Position numbers and translations under genes: made by a program
The notes under the pieces: model-generated
Seen by the model: the letters and a program-made list of their open reading frames with translations, nothing else
What the model was told of the DNA's origin: nothing
Databases searched by the model: none
NCBI RefSeq assembly: GCF_001752395.1
Contig: NZ_MKEK01000001.1
Coordinates: forward strand, 981,044 to 1,045,043
Direction: 5' to 3'
DNA length: 64,000 nt
From: Rheinheimera salexigens
GTDB lineage: Bacteria > Pseudomonadota > Gammaproteobacteria > Enterobacterales > Alteromonadaceae
Part shown: positions 1-7,281 of the stretch, in pieces
Numbering within the stretch: the first letter of the stretch is position 1
How the letters are laid out: the number at the start of each line of letters is the position of its first letter

Positions 1-1
1 T

Positions 2-652
2 AACTTACATCGTAACTGGGTACGGATTCCGCATGTTACTCAGTTCGACGAAGCTGATATTACTGGCTTAGAAGATTTCCGTAAGCAGCAAAACCAGTTG
101 GCAGAAAAGAAAAAGCTGGGGGTTAAATACACGCCATTAGTGTTTATTATGAAAGCGGTTGCTAAAGCGTTAGAAGAGTTTCCAACCTTTAGTAGCTCGT
201 TATCAGATGATGGTGCTAGCTTAATTCTGAAAAAATATATCCATATTGGTATCGCTGTTGATACGCCGAATGGTTTAGTAGTGCCAGTAGTTCGCGATGT
301 AAACAAAAAAGGTATTATTGAGTTATCACGCGAGTTGCAAGAAATTTCAGCTAAAGCCCGTGATGGTAAATTAACGTCTGGCGATATGCAGGGTGGCTGT
401 TTTACTATTTCAAGTCTTGGCGGTATTGGTGGTACGGCATTTACGCCTATTGTTAATGCGCCAGAAGTGGCTATTTTGGGTGTATCTAAATCTGATATCA
501 AACCAAAATGGAATGGTACTGAGTTTTTACCAGCATTAATGCTACCGTTAAGCTTATCTTACGATCACCGAGTGATCGATGGTGCTTTAGCCGCGCGGTT
601 TACCGCTACGCTAGCCGGTTACTTAGCTGATATTCGCCAGATAATTATGTAA
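2..652 (+). CDS. aceF: Dihydrolipoamide acetyltransferase (PDH E2), C-terminal part
   Basis: This is the 3' end of the E2 subunit of the pyruvate dehydrogenase complex; the start codon and lipoyl domains lie before the window. The frame is open from base 2 and encodes about 216 residues of the catalytic acetyltransferase core, which moves acetyl groups from lipoyl-lysine to CoA. The catalytic signature DHRVIDGA is near the C-terminus, and an [16 protein letters not shown] stretch typical of the start of the catalytic domain opens the window. The protein ends [11 protein letters not shown], as in E. coli AceF. lpdA follows on the same strand after 163 bases, so the usual aceE-aceF-lpdA operon is likely. 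Confidence 0.95.
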   Translation, partial: NLHRNWVRIPHVTQFDEADITGLEDFRKQQNQLAEKKKLGVKYTPLVFIMKAVAKALEEFPTFSSSLSDDGASLILKKYIHIGIAVDTPNGLVVPVVRDVNKKGIIELSRELQEISAKARDGKLTSGDMQGGCFTISSLGGIGGTAFTPIVNAPEVAILGVSKSDIKPKWNGTEFLPALMLPLSLSYDHRVIDGALAARFTATLAGYLADIRQIIM

Positions 653-688
653 GTGATTGTGTAAGAGATTATGTAAACAGTTAAAGCC

Positions 689-752
689 AGAGGTCCCATT
701 AAAAGTTACGGGACTTCTGCTGTTGGCAATGTTAAAATTTTGCCACTTTTTT
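689..752 (+). terminator. aceF-lpdA intercistronic hairpins (attenuator or processing site)
   Basis: Two stem-loops lie between aceF and lpdA. The first pairs AGAGGTCCC (689-697) with GGGACTTCT (710-718), with one G-U pair. The second pairs GGCAA (725-729) with TTGCC (740-744) and is followed by a six-T run at 747-752. The second is short and may be only a weak terminator. A role in differential expression of lpdA, which also serves other dehydrogenase complexes, is inference. Confidence 0.35.
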
Positions 753-815
753 CGCCTGATAGGTTTCAAGCAAACAACCTGTCAGTAACCCGACCCGATT
801 AAGAAAGGTAATACG

Positions 816-2228
816 ATGAGCAACGAAATTAAAACCCAAGTTGTGGTGCTAGGCGCAGGCCCTGGCGGTTACTCTGCTGCATTTCGTGCAGCAGACTTAG
901 GTCTGGAAGTCACCTTAGTAGAAGCACGTAGCACTTTAGGTGGTGTATGCTTAAACGTAGGTTGTATTCCTTCTAAGGCTTTATTACACGTTGCTAAAGT
1001 GATTGATGATGCCCGCGATATGGCATCTCATGGTGTAACTTTTGGTGCACCAGAAATCGATTTAGATAAAATTCGCAGCTGGAAAGACAAAGTGGTTTCA
1101 CAATTAACCACAGGTTTAGCTGGCATGTCGAAAATGCGTAAAGTTAAAGTAGTAACTGGTTACGGCAAATTCACCGGTGCTAACACCTTACAAGTTGGCG
1201 ATACTACAATTACCTTTGAACACGCTATTATTGCTGCCGGTTCAGAGCCAGTTTCTTTACCTTTTATTCCAAAAGATGATGATCGCGTAATCGACTCAAC
1301 TGGTGCCTTAGAGTTAAAAGACATTCCAGGCGAGATGCTAGTATTAGGCGGCGGTATTATCGGTTTAGAAATGGGTACTGTGTATCGTGCTTTAGGTTCT
1401 AAAGTATCAGTAGTAGAATTTGCTGATCAATTAGTACCAGCAGCTGATGCTGACTTAGTTAAAACCTATACTAAGTACAACAAAAAGAACTTCAACATTA
1501 TGCTATCAACTAAAGTTGTTGGCGTTGAAGCAAAAGAAGACGGTTTATACGTATCATTCGAAGGCAAAAATGCCCCAGCAGAAGCAGTACGTTATGACAA
1601 AATTTTAGTCGCAGTTGGTCGTAAGCCAAACGGTAACTTATTAGACGTCACTAAAGCCGGTGTTAACGTTGATGAGCGCGGCTTTATCAATGTTGATAAG
1701 CAATTAAAAACTAACGTTGACCATATCTATGCCATTGGTGATGTTATTGGTCAGCCAATGTTAGCGCATAAAGCGGTTCACGAAGGCCATGTTGCTGCTG
1801 AAGTTATTTCAGGTATGAAGCATTACTTCGACCCACGTTGCATTCCATCTGTAGCTTATACTGATCCAGAAATGGCTTGGACAGGCTTAACAGAAAAAGA
1901 AGCTAAAGAGCAAGGCATCAAAATTGAAACAGCCACCTTCCCGTGGGCTGCATCAGGCCGTGCTATTGCCTCTTCGCGCACTGAAGGCTTTACCAAATTA
2001 ATATTTGATAAAGAAACGCACCGTGTATTAGGTGGCGCTATTGTTGGTATCAACGCTGGCGAAATGTTAGGTGAAATTTGTTTAGCTGTGGAAATGGGCG
2101 CAGACGCTGAAGACATCGCGTTAACAGTACACGCGCACCCAACGTTAAACGAATCAATTGGTATGGCAGCAGAAATGTACGAAGGTACTATCACTGACTT
2201 ACCAAACCCAAAAGCGAAGAAAAAGTAA
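816..2228 (+). CDS. lpdA: Dihydrolipoamide dehydrogenase (E3)
   Basis: The E3 flavoprotein reoxidises dihydrolipoamide in the pyruvate, 2-oxoglutarate and glycine-cleavage complexes and passes electrons to NAD+. The 470 residues match the family length. An N-terminal FAD motif (VLGAGPGGYSAA) is followed by the redox disulfide CLNVGC (Cys45/Cys50), a second dinucleotide motif (LVLGGGIIGLEMG) and the C-terminal catalytic His-Glu pair in HAHPTLNE. The ATG is preceded by AAGAAAGGT. The gene follows aceF and ends at a strong terminator, so it closes the pyruvate dehydrogenase operon. Only the aceF-lpdA part of the operon is visible. Confidence 0.97.
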   Translation: MSNEIKTQVVVLGAGPGGYSAAFRAADLGLEVTLVEARSTLGGVCLNVGCIPSKALLHVAKVIDDARDMASHGVTFGAPEIDLDKIRSWKDKVVSQLTTGLAGMSKMRKVKVVTGYGKFTGANTLQVGDTTITFEHAIIAAGSEPVSLPFIPKDDDRVIDSTGALELKDIPGEMLVLGGGIIGLEMGTVYRALGSKVSVVEFADQLVPAADADLVKTYTKYNKKNFNIMLSTKVVGVEAKEDGLYVSFEGKNAPAEAVRYDKILVAVGRKPNGNLLDVTKAGVNVDERGFINVDKQLKTNVDHIYAIGDVIGQPMLAHKAVHEGHVAAEVISGMKHYFDPRCIPSVAYTDPEMAWTGLTEKEAKEQGIKIETATFPWAASGRAIASSRTEGFTKLIFDKETHRVLGGAIVGINAGEMLGEICLAVEMGADAEDIALTVHAHPTLNESIGMAAEMYEGTITDLPNPKAKKK

Positions 2229-2243
2229 TTTCTAGTTTTTAAC

Positions 2244-2269
2244 AAAAAGGCCGCATTAGCGGCCTTTTT
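2244..2269 (+). terminator. Rho-independent terminator of lpdA
   Basis: A perfect 11-bp stem (AAAAAGGCCGC / GCGGCCTTTTT) with a four-base loop ends in a T run 15 bases after the lpdA stop codon. Confidence 0.9.
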
Positions 2270-2279
2270 GCTTTAAGAT

Positions 2280-2340
2280 TTTCAAGGGGTCAGAGTACTT
2301 GAAACCAAAAATTACGTTCAAGTACTCAGACCCCTTGAAA
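2280..2340. repeat. Palindromic repeat element, copy A
   Basis: About 60 bases form one long hairpin. The outer arms read TTCAAGGGGTCAGAGT and its complement, with one mismatch in the right arm (CTCAGACC instead of CTCTGACC). The inner arms are ACTTGAA/TTCAAGT around an AT-rich loop. Nearly identical to copy B at 3558-3620. The two copies bracket the two unknown genes at 2376-3463. The outer AAGGGGTCAGAGT block recurs at about 8.8 and 27.5 kb. It resembles REP-like or miniature hairpin elements mobilised in trans; no transposase is present in the window. Confidence 0.8.
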
Positions 2341-2375
2341 GTGACGACACCTTTAGCTGTCATTATTTTTACTTA

Positions 2376-2858
2376 TTAAGCCATAAATCCATAGCTTAAA
2401 AGTATTATTGCTGCAGCAATTAGTGCCAACTTGATTTTACTGAATGCTTTACCTGCAAAAAACATTGGGTAATAAATAGCAGCGAAAGGTACTGCCATAT
2501 AAATCAATAAAATTAATGGCGAACTACTAAGTTCGTTATCTGGTTGTTGTGATAAGTTGTAATAGTAACCGTAAAGTGAAAGCAGTTGTAATAGACTGAA
2601 GAGAATATAGCCTTTTCTAATACTAAAGCGGCTAGCGGCTGAAGTAATAACGGCAAGTAAAGCTGGAATAAGCCCCCAAATACAGAGAAACCCTGCAACA
2701 TAATACCAGTCATCACTGGCTAGTGGGCTTTGAATGCTTTGGCTAATACCGCGAAGTAAAGCAACTATAGCTATAGCTACAATAAGTATTGCGGATGTAA
2801 ATAAGGCACGTGCAAGAGTTTCAGTTATTAACGATAAGCTGGATTTTGTACTGCGCAT
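2376..2858 (-). CDS. Unknown integral membrane protein
   Basis: About 160 residues with four likely membrane segments (ALFTSAILIVAIAIVALL; YVAGFLCIWGLIPALLAVI; PLILLIYMAVPFAAIYYP; IKLALIAAAIILLSYGF). No family is recognised and no catalytic motif is visible. The ATG at 2858 is used here; an in-frame TTG at 2867 is the alternative. Its start lies inside the 3' end of the upstream gene (2828-3463), so the two are translationally coupled and probably act together. The pair is bracketed by palindromic copies A and B. A role as partner or immunity protein for the upstream product is possible but is only a guess from the overlap. Confidence 0.6.
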   Translation of the reverse strand: MRSTKSSLSLITETLARALFTSAILIVAIAIVALLRGISQSIQSPLASDDWYYVAGFLCIWGLIPALLAVITSAASRFSIRKGYILFSLLQLLSLYGYYYNLSQQPDNELSSSPLILLIYMAVPFAAIYYPMFFAGKAFSKIKLALIAAAIILLSYGFMA

Positions 2859-3463
2859 GGTTGGCAAAGCCCTTTGAAATACATTTGATGAATACGGACA
2901 TCATGCGCAGCGTCTGCACCTTGAAAGTCAGTTATTTTACGTCGTGTTTTTACATCGGTTGGTAAATCTGCGGGTACTATATCTAAAATTGAATTGGTCC
3001 AGCTATTACTATTTTTACCAAACCATGGCGGAGGATAGGCAATGGGCTCATTTCTTTCATTTACAATATAATGGTCTATTGAAGAGAGAATGCTTTGAGC
3101 AAGTTGATGCTCTGTGAAACCATTGCGTGGTTTAATTCGTACACCCTCTGTTTGTTTATAACCAAATTGCTGTGAAAGCACAGACGGTTGGCCTGAGAAA
3201 AACTCCACAGCACAAGACAAGTCTGCTTTATTAAAAGGCACAAATGTTAACCGATTGAATTTATGTTTTTTTGAATTTACAGAAGCTATATTCTGTGCCC
3301 CTAGCACTAAGCCGAATTGACTACCAAGATTACGGCTACTTAGAGTTTGAGATGAGTGTCTTAGACGAAAGGTCTGCTGTTCATCGCCTGTTAAAATTAC
3401 GAAAAATTGATGCCTGCCAATCGGGACACCATTTAAATCACGTGCTAATAAGTAAGTTTCCAT
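2828..3463 (-). CDS. Unknown soluble protein with NSNSW motif
   Basis: About 211 residues, no signal peptide or membrane segment. The start at 3463 is chosen because GGAAG sits just upstream; an in-frame ATG at 3490 lacks a ribosome binding site. Visible features are an N-terminal GRHQFFVIL segment, a Gly-Lys-Asn-Ser-Asn-Ser-Trp motif near residue 165, and a C-terminal GADAAHDVRIHQMYF. A conserved-looking early His with a later NSNS resembles the layout of circularly permuted papain-like hydrolases, but this is inference and no family is claimed. The gene overlaps the downstream membrane-protein gene by about 30 bases and sits between palindromic copies A and B, so it belongs to the accessory segment. 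Confidence 0.6.
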   Translation of the reverse strand: METYLLARDLNGVPIGRHQFFVILTGDEQQTFRLRHSSQTLSSRNLGSQFGLVLGAQNIASVNSKKHKFNRLTFVPFNKADLSCAVEFFSGQPSVLSQQFGYKQTEGVRIKPRNGFTEHQLAQSILSSIDHYIVNERNEPIAYPPPWFGKNSNSWTNSILDIVPADLPTDVKTRRKITDFQGADAAHDVRIHQMYFKGLCQPCAVQNPAYR

Positions 3464-3557
3464 ATAACGCTTCCATGTTACATTATACATTTACGTTAAT
3501 TAAATGATAACTTGAAGTTATTTGCAAGTTTGTTTGTATGATATTTCTTTGGTTGGG

Positions 3558-3620
3558 TTTTCAAGGGGTCAGAGTACTTGAAACCAAAAATCACGTTCAA
3601 GTACTCTGACCCCTTGAAAA
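3558..3620. repeat. Palindromic repeat element, copy B
   Basis: A near-perfect hairpin with outer arms TTTTCAAGGGGTCAGAGT and complement, inner arms ACTTGAA/TTCAAGT and a loop of about 15 bases. It differs from copy A at only a few positions and lies on the other side of the two-gene unit at 2376-3463, just upstream of ccdA. Confidence 0.85.
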
Positions 3621-3664
3621 AGGGTAAACAGTTTTTGTACGTTTTGTGGCCACGAATTTTACGC

Positions 3665-3709
3665 TATACTTGATGACAACTTTGCCGATTTAGATAACAC
3701 TATAAGGAC
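3665..3709 (+). promoter_or_regulatory. Putative ccdAB promoter and ribosome binding site
   Basis: A TATACT -10-like hexamer lies at 3665-3670 and an AAGGAC ribosome binding site seven bases before the GTG start of ccdA. The -35 is unclear. A palindrome GTGGCCAC at 3646-3653 just upstream could be an autoregulatory site, since CcdA-CcdB complexes repress their own promoter, but this is inference. Confidence 0.35.
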
Positions 3710-3715
3710 AATACA

Positions 3716-3976
3716 GTGAGCCAAAGCAATAAAGTAGCTTGTGACACCATAATTGATGCAAGATTGTTAGCCGAAGCCGAATCAATGAATATAAGCCCGT
3801 CTTTATTGTTGGAGGATGCGTTACGCATAGCGGTTAGCGAAGCCAAGGCACAGTTATGGCGAGAGCAAAACAATGATGCTATCAATGCCTATAATCAAAA
3901 ATTGCTGAACAAGGCACATTTTCCGAGCAAATTGGCCAGATTTAATGTTATTGCAATTTTCTGTTGCAAAAGTTGA
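3716..3976 (+). CDS. ccdA: CcdA-like antitoxin
   Basis: The antitoxin of a type II toxin-antitoxin pair. In this family it binds CcdB, frees DNA gyrase and represses the operon. Family signs are an N-terminal ribbon-helix-helix-like part (DARLLAEAESMNISPSLLLE) and a C-terminal toxin-binding tail with WREQNNDAINAYNQ and FPSKLARF. Translation starts at GTG 3716 behind AAGGAC. CcdA proteins normally end at the Phe/Trp of that last motif; here ten extra residues (NVIAIFCCKS) follow. One extra T in the TTT run near 3943 would restore a stop directly at ARF and give a TAATG junction with ccdB, so the extension may be an indel artefact. Confidence 0.8.
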   Translation: MSQSNKVACDTIIDARLLAEAESMNISPSLLLEDALRIAVSEAKAQLWREQNNDAINAYNQKLLNKAHFPSKLARFNVIAIFCCKS

Positions 3977-4238
3977 GCAGCAACTAGTTGTAATATTAAC
4001 TAACACCTTATTTCATGACATTGATGTTTTGCTAATTGCATTAATTAAACCTATGTCTGAAACCCCTGTATTAGAGCACTTCCACATTACTGTCAGTATT
4101 GATTCAGAACCTTATTTTATCGATTTACTGGATATAGCATCTGTATCAAAAGGCCGTTTAAAATCGATAAATATTAGTTTTTTAAATTATCAGCAAAAGA
4201 TTAAATCAGGTTTGGATTTACTGATTGATGGATTTTAA
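3945..4238 (+). CDS. ccdB: CcdB-like gyrase-poison toxin
   Basis: A 97-residue protein with the CcdB pattern: MLLQFSVAK at the N-terminus (compare MQFKVY in F-plasmid CcdB), a central PVLEHFHITVSIDSEPYFID strand region, an ASVSKGRLKS segment and a C-terminal SGLDLLIDGF. CcdB traps the gyrase-DNA cleavage complex. The F-plasmid toxin ends Trp-Gly-Ile, which is needed for gyrase poisoning; here the end is Asp-Gly-Phe, so activity or target may differ. The gene overlaps ccdA and is translated from ATG 3945. Similarity to F-plasmid CcdB is low but the order, sizes and overlap support the call. Confidence 0.72.
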   Translation: MLLQFSVAKVEQQLVVILTNTLFHDIDVLLIALIKPMSETPVLEHFHITVSIDSEPYFIDLLDIASVSKGRLKSINISFLNYQQKIKSGLDLLIDGF

Positions 4239-4265
4239 CTGCGTTAAAAGTATTGGAGTCTAATT

Positions 4266-4651
4266 ATGGTTATACCGAGTTTCAGTACTATCCGTATTCC
4301 AATACTGATAACGATATTTAGCATTTCTTCATGTGTTCAAGCTGATATTAGTATAAGTACTGCTAACGGTAAATGTACCGTAACAACCGAAGGGCAAAGC
4401 TTAAAGTAGAGTATAAAGATCATGATTATCATAAATATGATGATAACAAGGTTTTTATAGTAGCAGGACAAACGACACCAATAGAGCAGTTAGCTAAATG
4501 GTCAGTGACTAAAGCAGATAAATGTTCACTACAATCACAGGTAGTAATTGTCACTAAAGCTAACGTAAGACTTTCAGCCGTTCGTGACGGAACATTAACC
4601 TGTCCAAATATCGGGTTTGACGAGAAAGTATACCGTGGTTTTATTGAGTAA
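4266..4651 (+). pseudogene. Frameshifted gene for a small exported Cys-containing protein
   Basis: Translation from ATG 4266 (behind TTGGAG) gives a signal peptide (IPILITIFSISSCVQA) and then ADISISTANGKCTVTTEGQSLK before a stop at about 4408. The continuation KVEYKDHDYHKYDDNK... ending at 4651 lies in the -1 frame. One additional A in the AAA run at 4403-4405 would join them into a protein of about 128 residues with mature cysteines in GKCTV, DKCSL and LTCPN. No family is recognised. It follows ccdB by 28 bases. Either a real pseudogene or a base-calling shortfall. Confidence 0.6.
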
Positions 4652-4693
4652 TTAAATATTTGGCTGAGAGATAAAAGTTAAGGCTTCTGATAC

Positions 4694-4724
4694 AAAAATG
4701 GCTTGTTGATAACAAGCCATTTTG
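4694..4724. terminator. Bidirectional terminator
   Basis: A perfect 13-bp stem (AAAATGGCTTGTT / AACAAGCCATTTT) with a three-base loop, with A and T runs on both sides. It lies between the converging frameshifted gene and the Rnk-like gene and can serve both strands. Confidence 0.85.
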
Positions 4725-4735
4725 TTTATAACTAT

Positions 4736-5179
4736 TTATGAAACAATCTGTTCAGCAAAAAATGTTGGTGACTCTATATTGCTGATAGATTGTGTTTTAG
4801 TAATTTCTGCGATTACAAACCGCATAGCGCTACCTAAAATTCTTACTTGTACTTCATCGCCTACGTCTTTACCTAATATGGCTTGACCTAGTGGTGATAA
4901 AACTGAAAGTTCACCTTGCTGCAAATTAGCGTCGGGGCTGGCAACTAAGGTTAACCAGCTTTTGCTTTGTTGTTGTTCTGATTCTAAATACACCGCACAG
5001 CCTAAGCTGACTTTTAACGGGGCTAAGCAATCTTGTTCACTAGTTTTGCGATCTTCTAATTGCTGCATCGTATTGTGCAGCATTAAAGGTGTTAACGGCA
5101 CTAAAGCTGACATCAATAAACATTGACGCGTTTTAGAGCTTAAGGATTTGAAAAAGGAAAATATTGGGTTAAATAACAT
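4736..5179 (-). CDS. Rnk/GreA-GreB C-terminal domain protein
   Basis: A 147-residue protein whose second half (LKVSLGCAVYLE ... LSVLSPLGQAILGKDVGDEVQV) matches the GreA/GreB C-terminal FKBP-like domain. It is closest in layout to Rnk, with the same LSV.(A/S)P.G.A.LG..VGD core. Proteins of this group bind RNA polymerase near the secondary channel. The first 45 residues (FNPIFSFFKSLSSKTRQCLL) are unusual and lack the GreA coiled coil, so RNA cleavage stimulation is not expected. A strong GGAGG precedes ATG 5179. It is monocistronic; the 3' end faces the bidirectional terminator. Confidence 0.7.
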   Translation of the reverse strand: MLFNPIFSFFKSLSSKTRQCLLMSALVPLTPLMLHNTMQQLEDRKTSEQDCLAPLKVSLGCAVYLESEQQQSKSWLTLVASPDANLQQGELSVLSPLGQAILGKDVGDEVQVRILGSAMRFVIAEITKTQSISNIESPTFFAEQIVS

Positions 5180-5615
5180 ATAGCCTCCAGAGCATGTGTT
5201 AATGGGACATGGTTAGATAACAGTGTGGCTAAATAGACCCGGGTTCGGTATTACGCGGCCGGTTTAATACTGTGAGACGCAAAAGGAAATAAAGAAAATT
5301 CTGTATTGGCCAAAGGCATCGTCTCGATTTATAACTACTGAGTCACTGTTGCTAATACTATAGCTAAACTAGCCATTAAAAGCAACAAATAGCCGACTTA
5401 ACTTGTAAATATGTCGTCTTCGGTCTGTTTTTAGCTTCAAGTGACTATATTTCATTGTTATACGGTGCTGAATGGTGCGAAAAGTGACCTTAGGCTGGTT
5501 TTTTGCTTAGTAATTATTATATTAGGCATTAAATAGACTGAACGTGACCTGAAGTAAATAGCAAACTATGGCATACTAACTGCCCATTTTTACTGGATAT
5601 TGTATATAGGTGCCT
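5180..5615. other. 430-base intergenic region without a recognised gene
   Basis: This gap separates two divergent genes (Rnk-like and glsA) and should hold both promoters. A widely spaced inverted repeat GAGACG (near 5274) / CGTCTC (near 5322) is visible. A TGG-CATACT extended -10-like sequence lies near 5569-5577, ahead of glsA, without a good -35. No open frame above about ten codons with a ribosome binding site and no clear sRNA terminator were found. Confidence 0.4.
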
Positions 5616-6542
5616 ATGAAACAACCGCAAGCCATTACAGCTATATTGCAGCAACTTCTTGAGCAATGCCAACCCTTATATAGCCAAGGGAAAGTGGCAG
5701 ATTATATTCCAGCGTTAGCTAAAGTAGCGCCAGATAATGCAGCTATTGCGGTGGCGACCATTGATGGTCAAATTCATACGGCGGGTGCTGCTGATAAAAA
5801 TTTTTCTTTACAAAGTGTTTCTAAAATATTCGGTTTAGTGATGGCAATGAATCGAATAGGCGACGATTTGTGGCAACGGGTAAATATGGAGCCTTCAGGT
5901 CAGCCTTTTAATTCTATTGTGCAAGTAGAGTGGGAAAAAGGAATACCGCGTAATCCGGTTATTAATGCTGGCGCTATTTTGGTTGCCGATGTGTTAGTGA
6001 GTCATTACTCGGCAAGTAAAAGTGCATTTTTAACTTTTATTCGACGCCTAGTGGGTGAAGAAAATATTTACGCTGATCAGCAAGTGTATTTATCTGAGCT
6101 AGAGCATGGTAATCGTAATGCGGCTTTAGCTTATTTGATGAAAAGCTTTGGTAATATTGAAGCTGAAGTGCCTGATGTGTTAGCGCATTATTTTCATCAG
6201 TGCGCCACGGCAATTAATTGTCGGCAGTTAGCCACGTCTTTATTGTTTTTAGCTAATCGTGGGGTGCAACCGCATAGCAACGAGCAAATATGTAGCCGGC
6301 GCGATGCGCACCGAGTCAATGCTATTTTATCCACTAGTGGTATGTATGATCAATCGGGTGAGTTTGCTTTTAAGGTTGGCCTGCCGGCTAAAAGTGGTGT
6401 TGGCGGCGCCATAGTGGCCATAGTGCCGCAGTTTGGTGTTATTACTGCCTGGAGCCCTGCACTTAATTCATTTGGTAACTCTGTTGTAGGTATGCAACTA
6501 ATTAGCTTATTTGCTGAAGAGTTAGGTTTGTCACTATTTTAA
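5616..6542 (+). CDS. glsA: Glutaminase
   Basis: Hydrolyses glutamine to glutamate and ammonia; a serine-dependent enzyme of the beta-lactamase-like fold. The 308 residues equal the length of E. coli YneH. The catalytic Ser-X-X-Lys is SVSK (Ser67-Lys70), followed by PSGQPFNS, IPRNPVINAGAI, LMKSFGN, STSGMYD and LPAKSGVGG, all diagnostic. ATG 5616 is chosen because AGG is five bases upstream; a GTG at 5610 is in frame but too close to the site. Upstream is a long intergenic region; downstream a hairpin ends it against a converging gene. Confidence 0.95.
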   Translation: MKQPQAITAILQQLLEQCQPLYSQGKVADYIPALAKVAPDNAAIAVATIDGQIHTAGAADKNFSLQSVSKIFGLVMAMNRIGDDLWQRVNMEPSGQPFNSIVQVEWEKGIPRNPVINAGAILVADVLVSHYSASKSAFLTFIRRLVGEENIYADQQVYLSELEHGNRNAALAYLMKSFGNIEAEVPDVLAHYFHQCATAINCRQLATSLLFLANRGVQPHSNEQICSRRDAHRVNAILSTSGMYDQSGEFAFKVGLPAKSGVGGAIVAIVPQFGVITAWSPALNSFGNSVVGMQLISLFAEELGLSLF

Positions 6543-6564
6543 CTAGCGTAAATAAACAGCACTA

Positions 6565-6594
6565 AACGGGCAACCTAAGATTAGATTGCCCGTT
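6565..6594. terminator. Stem-loop between converging genes
   Basis: A 9-bp stem AACGGGCAA / TTGCCCGTT with a 12-base loop lies between the stop codons of glsA and the malate-synthase-domain gene. No long T run follows on either strand, so termination is likely but inefficient or partly protein-dependent. Confidence 0.5.
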
Positions 6595-6599
6595 AGCAG

Positions 6600-7115
6600 T
6601 TACAGGCTATAGCTGCCACCATCTTTACAGGTAAATTGCTTGTTACTTTTATGACTACAACTAATTTGCCGACCGGTAATCATACTAAACCAAACACAGT
6701 GCGGCTCGTTACTTTGCAGCTGAATATCGTCGATACCCGCTTGATCCTGGCTGCCATTAATACCGGTTCTATTTAATACTAATTCGATATGGCGACCATT
6801 ATTATTAAAAACTAAAGAGTTGGGTTGTTCGCGATGGCCACTTAGGGCGACAAATTGTACCGGTTGTTGCAAGCCGCTAGTGCTGCCATCGGCAAAAAAC
6901 GCTAACAGTTGCTGGTAATACACTACATAACTTGAAACATCTTTGTGCGAGCCTTGTTGCAGCGGAAAGCTTTTATCTAAAAAGCCCTTTGAGTAATCCA
7001 TAACCTGTTTAATATGGCGCTGATTCAGCTGATTAATAACACTGATCTCAGTTGCCATAGTACTGATTGGTGGCAAAGTATTCGTGGTCGGTTGTTGCTG
7101 GGCCAGTGTGTTCAT
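6600..7115 (-). CDS. Free-standing malate synthase G insertion-domain protein
   Basis: 171 residues. Positions about 34-132 align with E. coli GlcB residues about 160-265: FLDKSFPLQQGSHKDV, PVQFVALSGH, NNNGRHIELVL and GSQDQAGIDDIQL match FLDESLPLENGS, PAQFVGYRG, KNNGLHIELQI and GKDDPAHINDV. In malate synthase G this is the alpha/beta domain inserted into the TIM barrel. The barrel and its catalytic Arg/Glu/Asp residues are absent, so it cannot be a malate synthase. The first 33 residues and the last 40, with three Cys (HCVWFSM, QISCSHKS, FTCKDGG), have no counterpart there. ATG 7115 follows GAGGACG. It is divergent from a RamB-type regulator. A regulatory or ligand-sensing role is inference. 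Confidence 0.7.
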   Translation of the reverse strand: MNTLAQQQPTTNTLPPISTMATEISVINQLNQRHIKQVMDYSKGFLDKSFPLQQGSHKDVSSYVVYYQQLLAFFADGSTSGLQQPVQFVALSGHREQPNSLVFNNNGRHIELVLNRTGINGSQDQAGIDDIQLQSNEPHCVWFSMITGRQISCSHKSNKQFTCKDGGSYSL

Positions 7116-7135
7116 AATATCGTCCTCGTTAATTA

Positions 7136-7149
7136 CCTAACATGTTAGG
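7136..7149. promoter_or_regulatory. Palindrome CCTAACATGTTAGG
   Basis: A perfect 14-base palindrome about 20 bases upstream of the malate-synthase-domain gene, overlapping the first of three 14-base tandem repeats. A candidate operator for the divergent regulator. Confidence 0.4.
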
Positions 7150-7184
7150 GGTAGCATATTAGGTGCTTTGTATTAGGTGCTGCA
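7143..7184. repeat. Three 14-bp tandem repeats in the divergent promoter region
   Basis: TGTTAGGGGTAGCA, TATTAGGTGCTTTG and TATTAGGTGCTGCA follow one another with an exact 14-base period. The period (about 1.3 helical turns) and position between two divergent genes suggest iterated protein-binding sites, but a short chance duplication is possible. Confidence 0.45.
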
Positions 7185-7281
7185 TAAATCGGTTAAAGTA
7201 AATCTTTAGCAGTAAATTGCTTTTAGTATTTGGGCAATTGCTATCGATTAGTATTTAGTCTAGGCTAATTATTAGAATAAT

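Noticed and set aside
4373-4651. Independent cytosolic gene starting at ATG 4373
   Set aside because: No ribosome binding site precedes it, and its first ten residues are the out-of-frame reading of the upstream signal-peptide gene; a frameshifted single gene explains both parts better.
6600-7115. The malate-synthase-like gene as a frameshifted full-length malate synthase
   Set aside because: Neighbouring sequence in all frames does not continue the barrel domain; glsA ends 58 bases away on one side and the divergent promoter lies on the other.
7143-7184. Short tandem repeats as a CRISPR array
   Set aside because: The period is only 14 bases with no spacers and no cas genes nearby.
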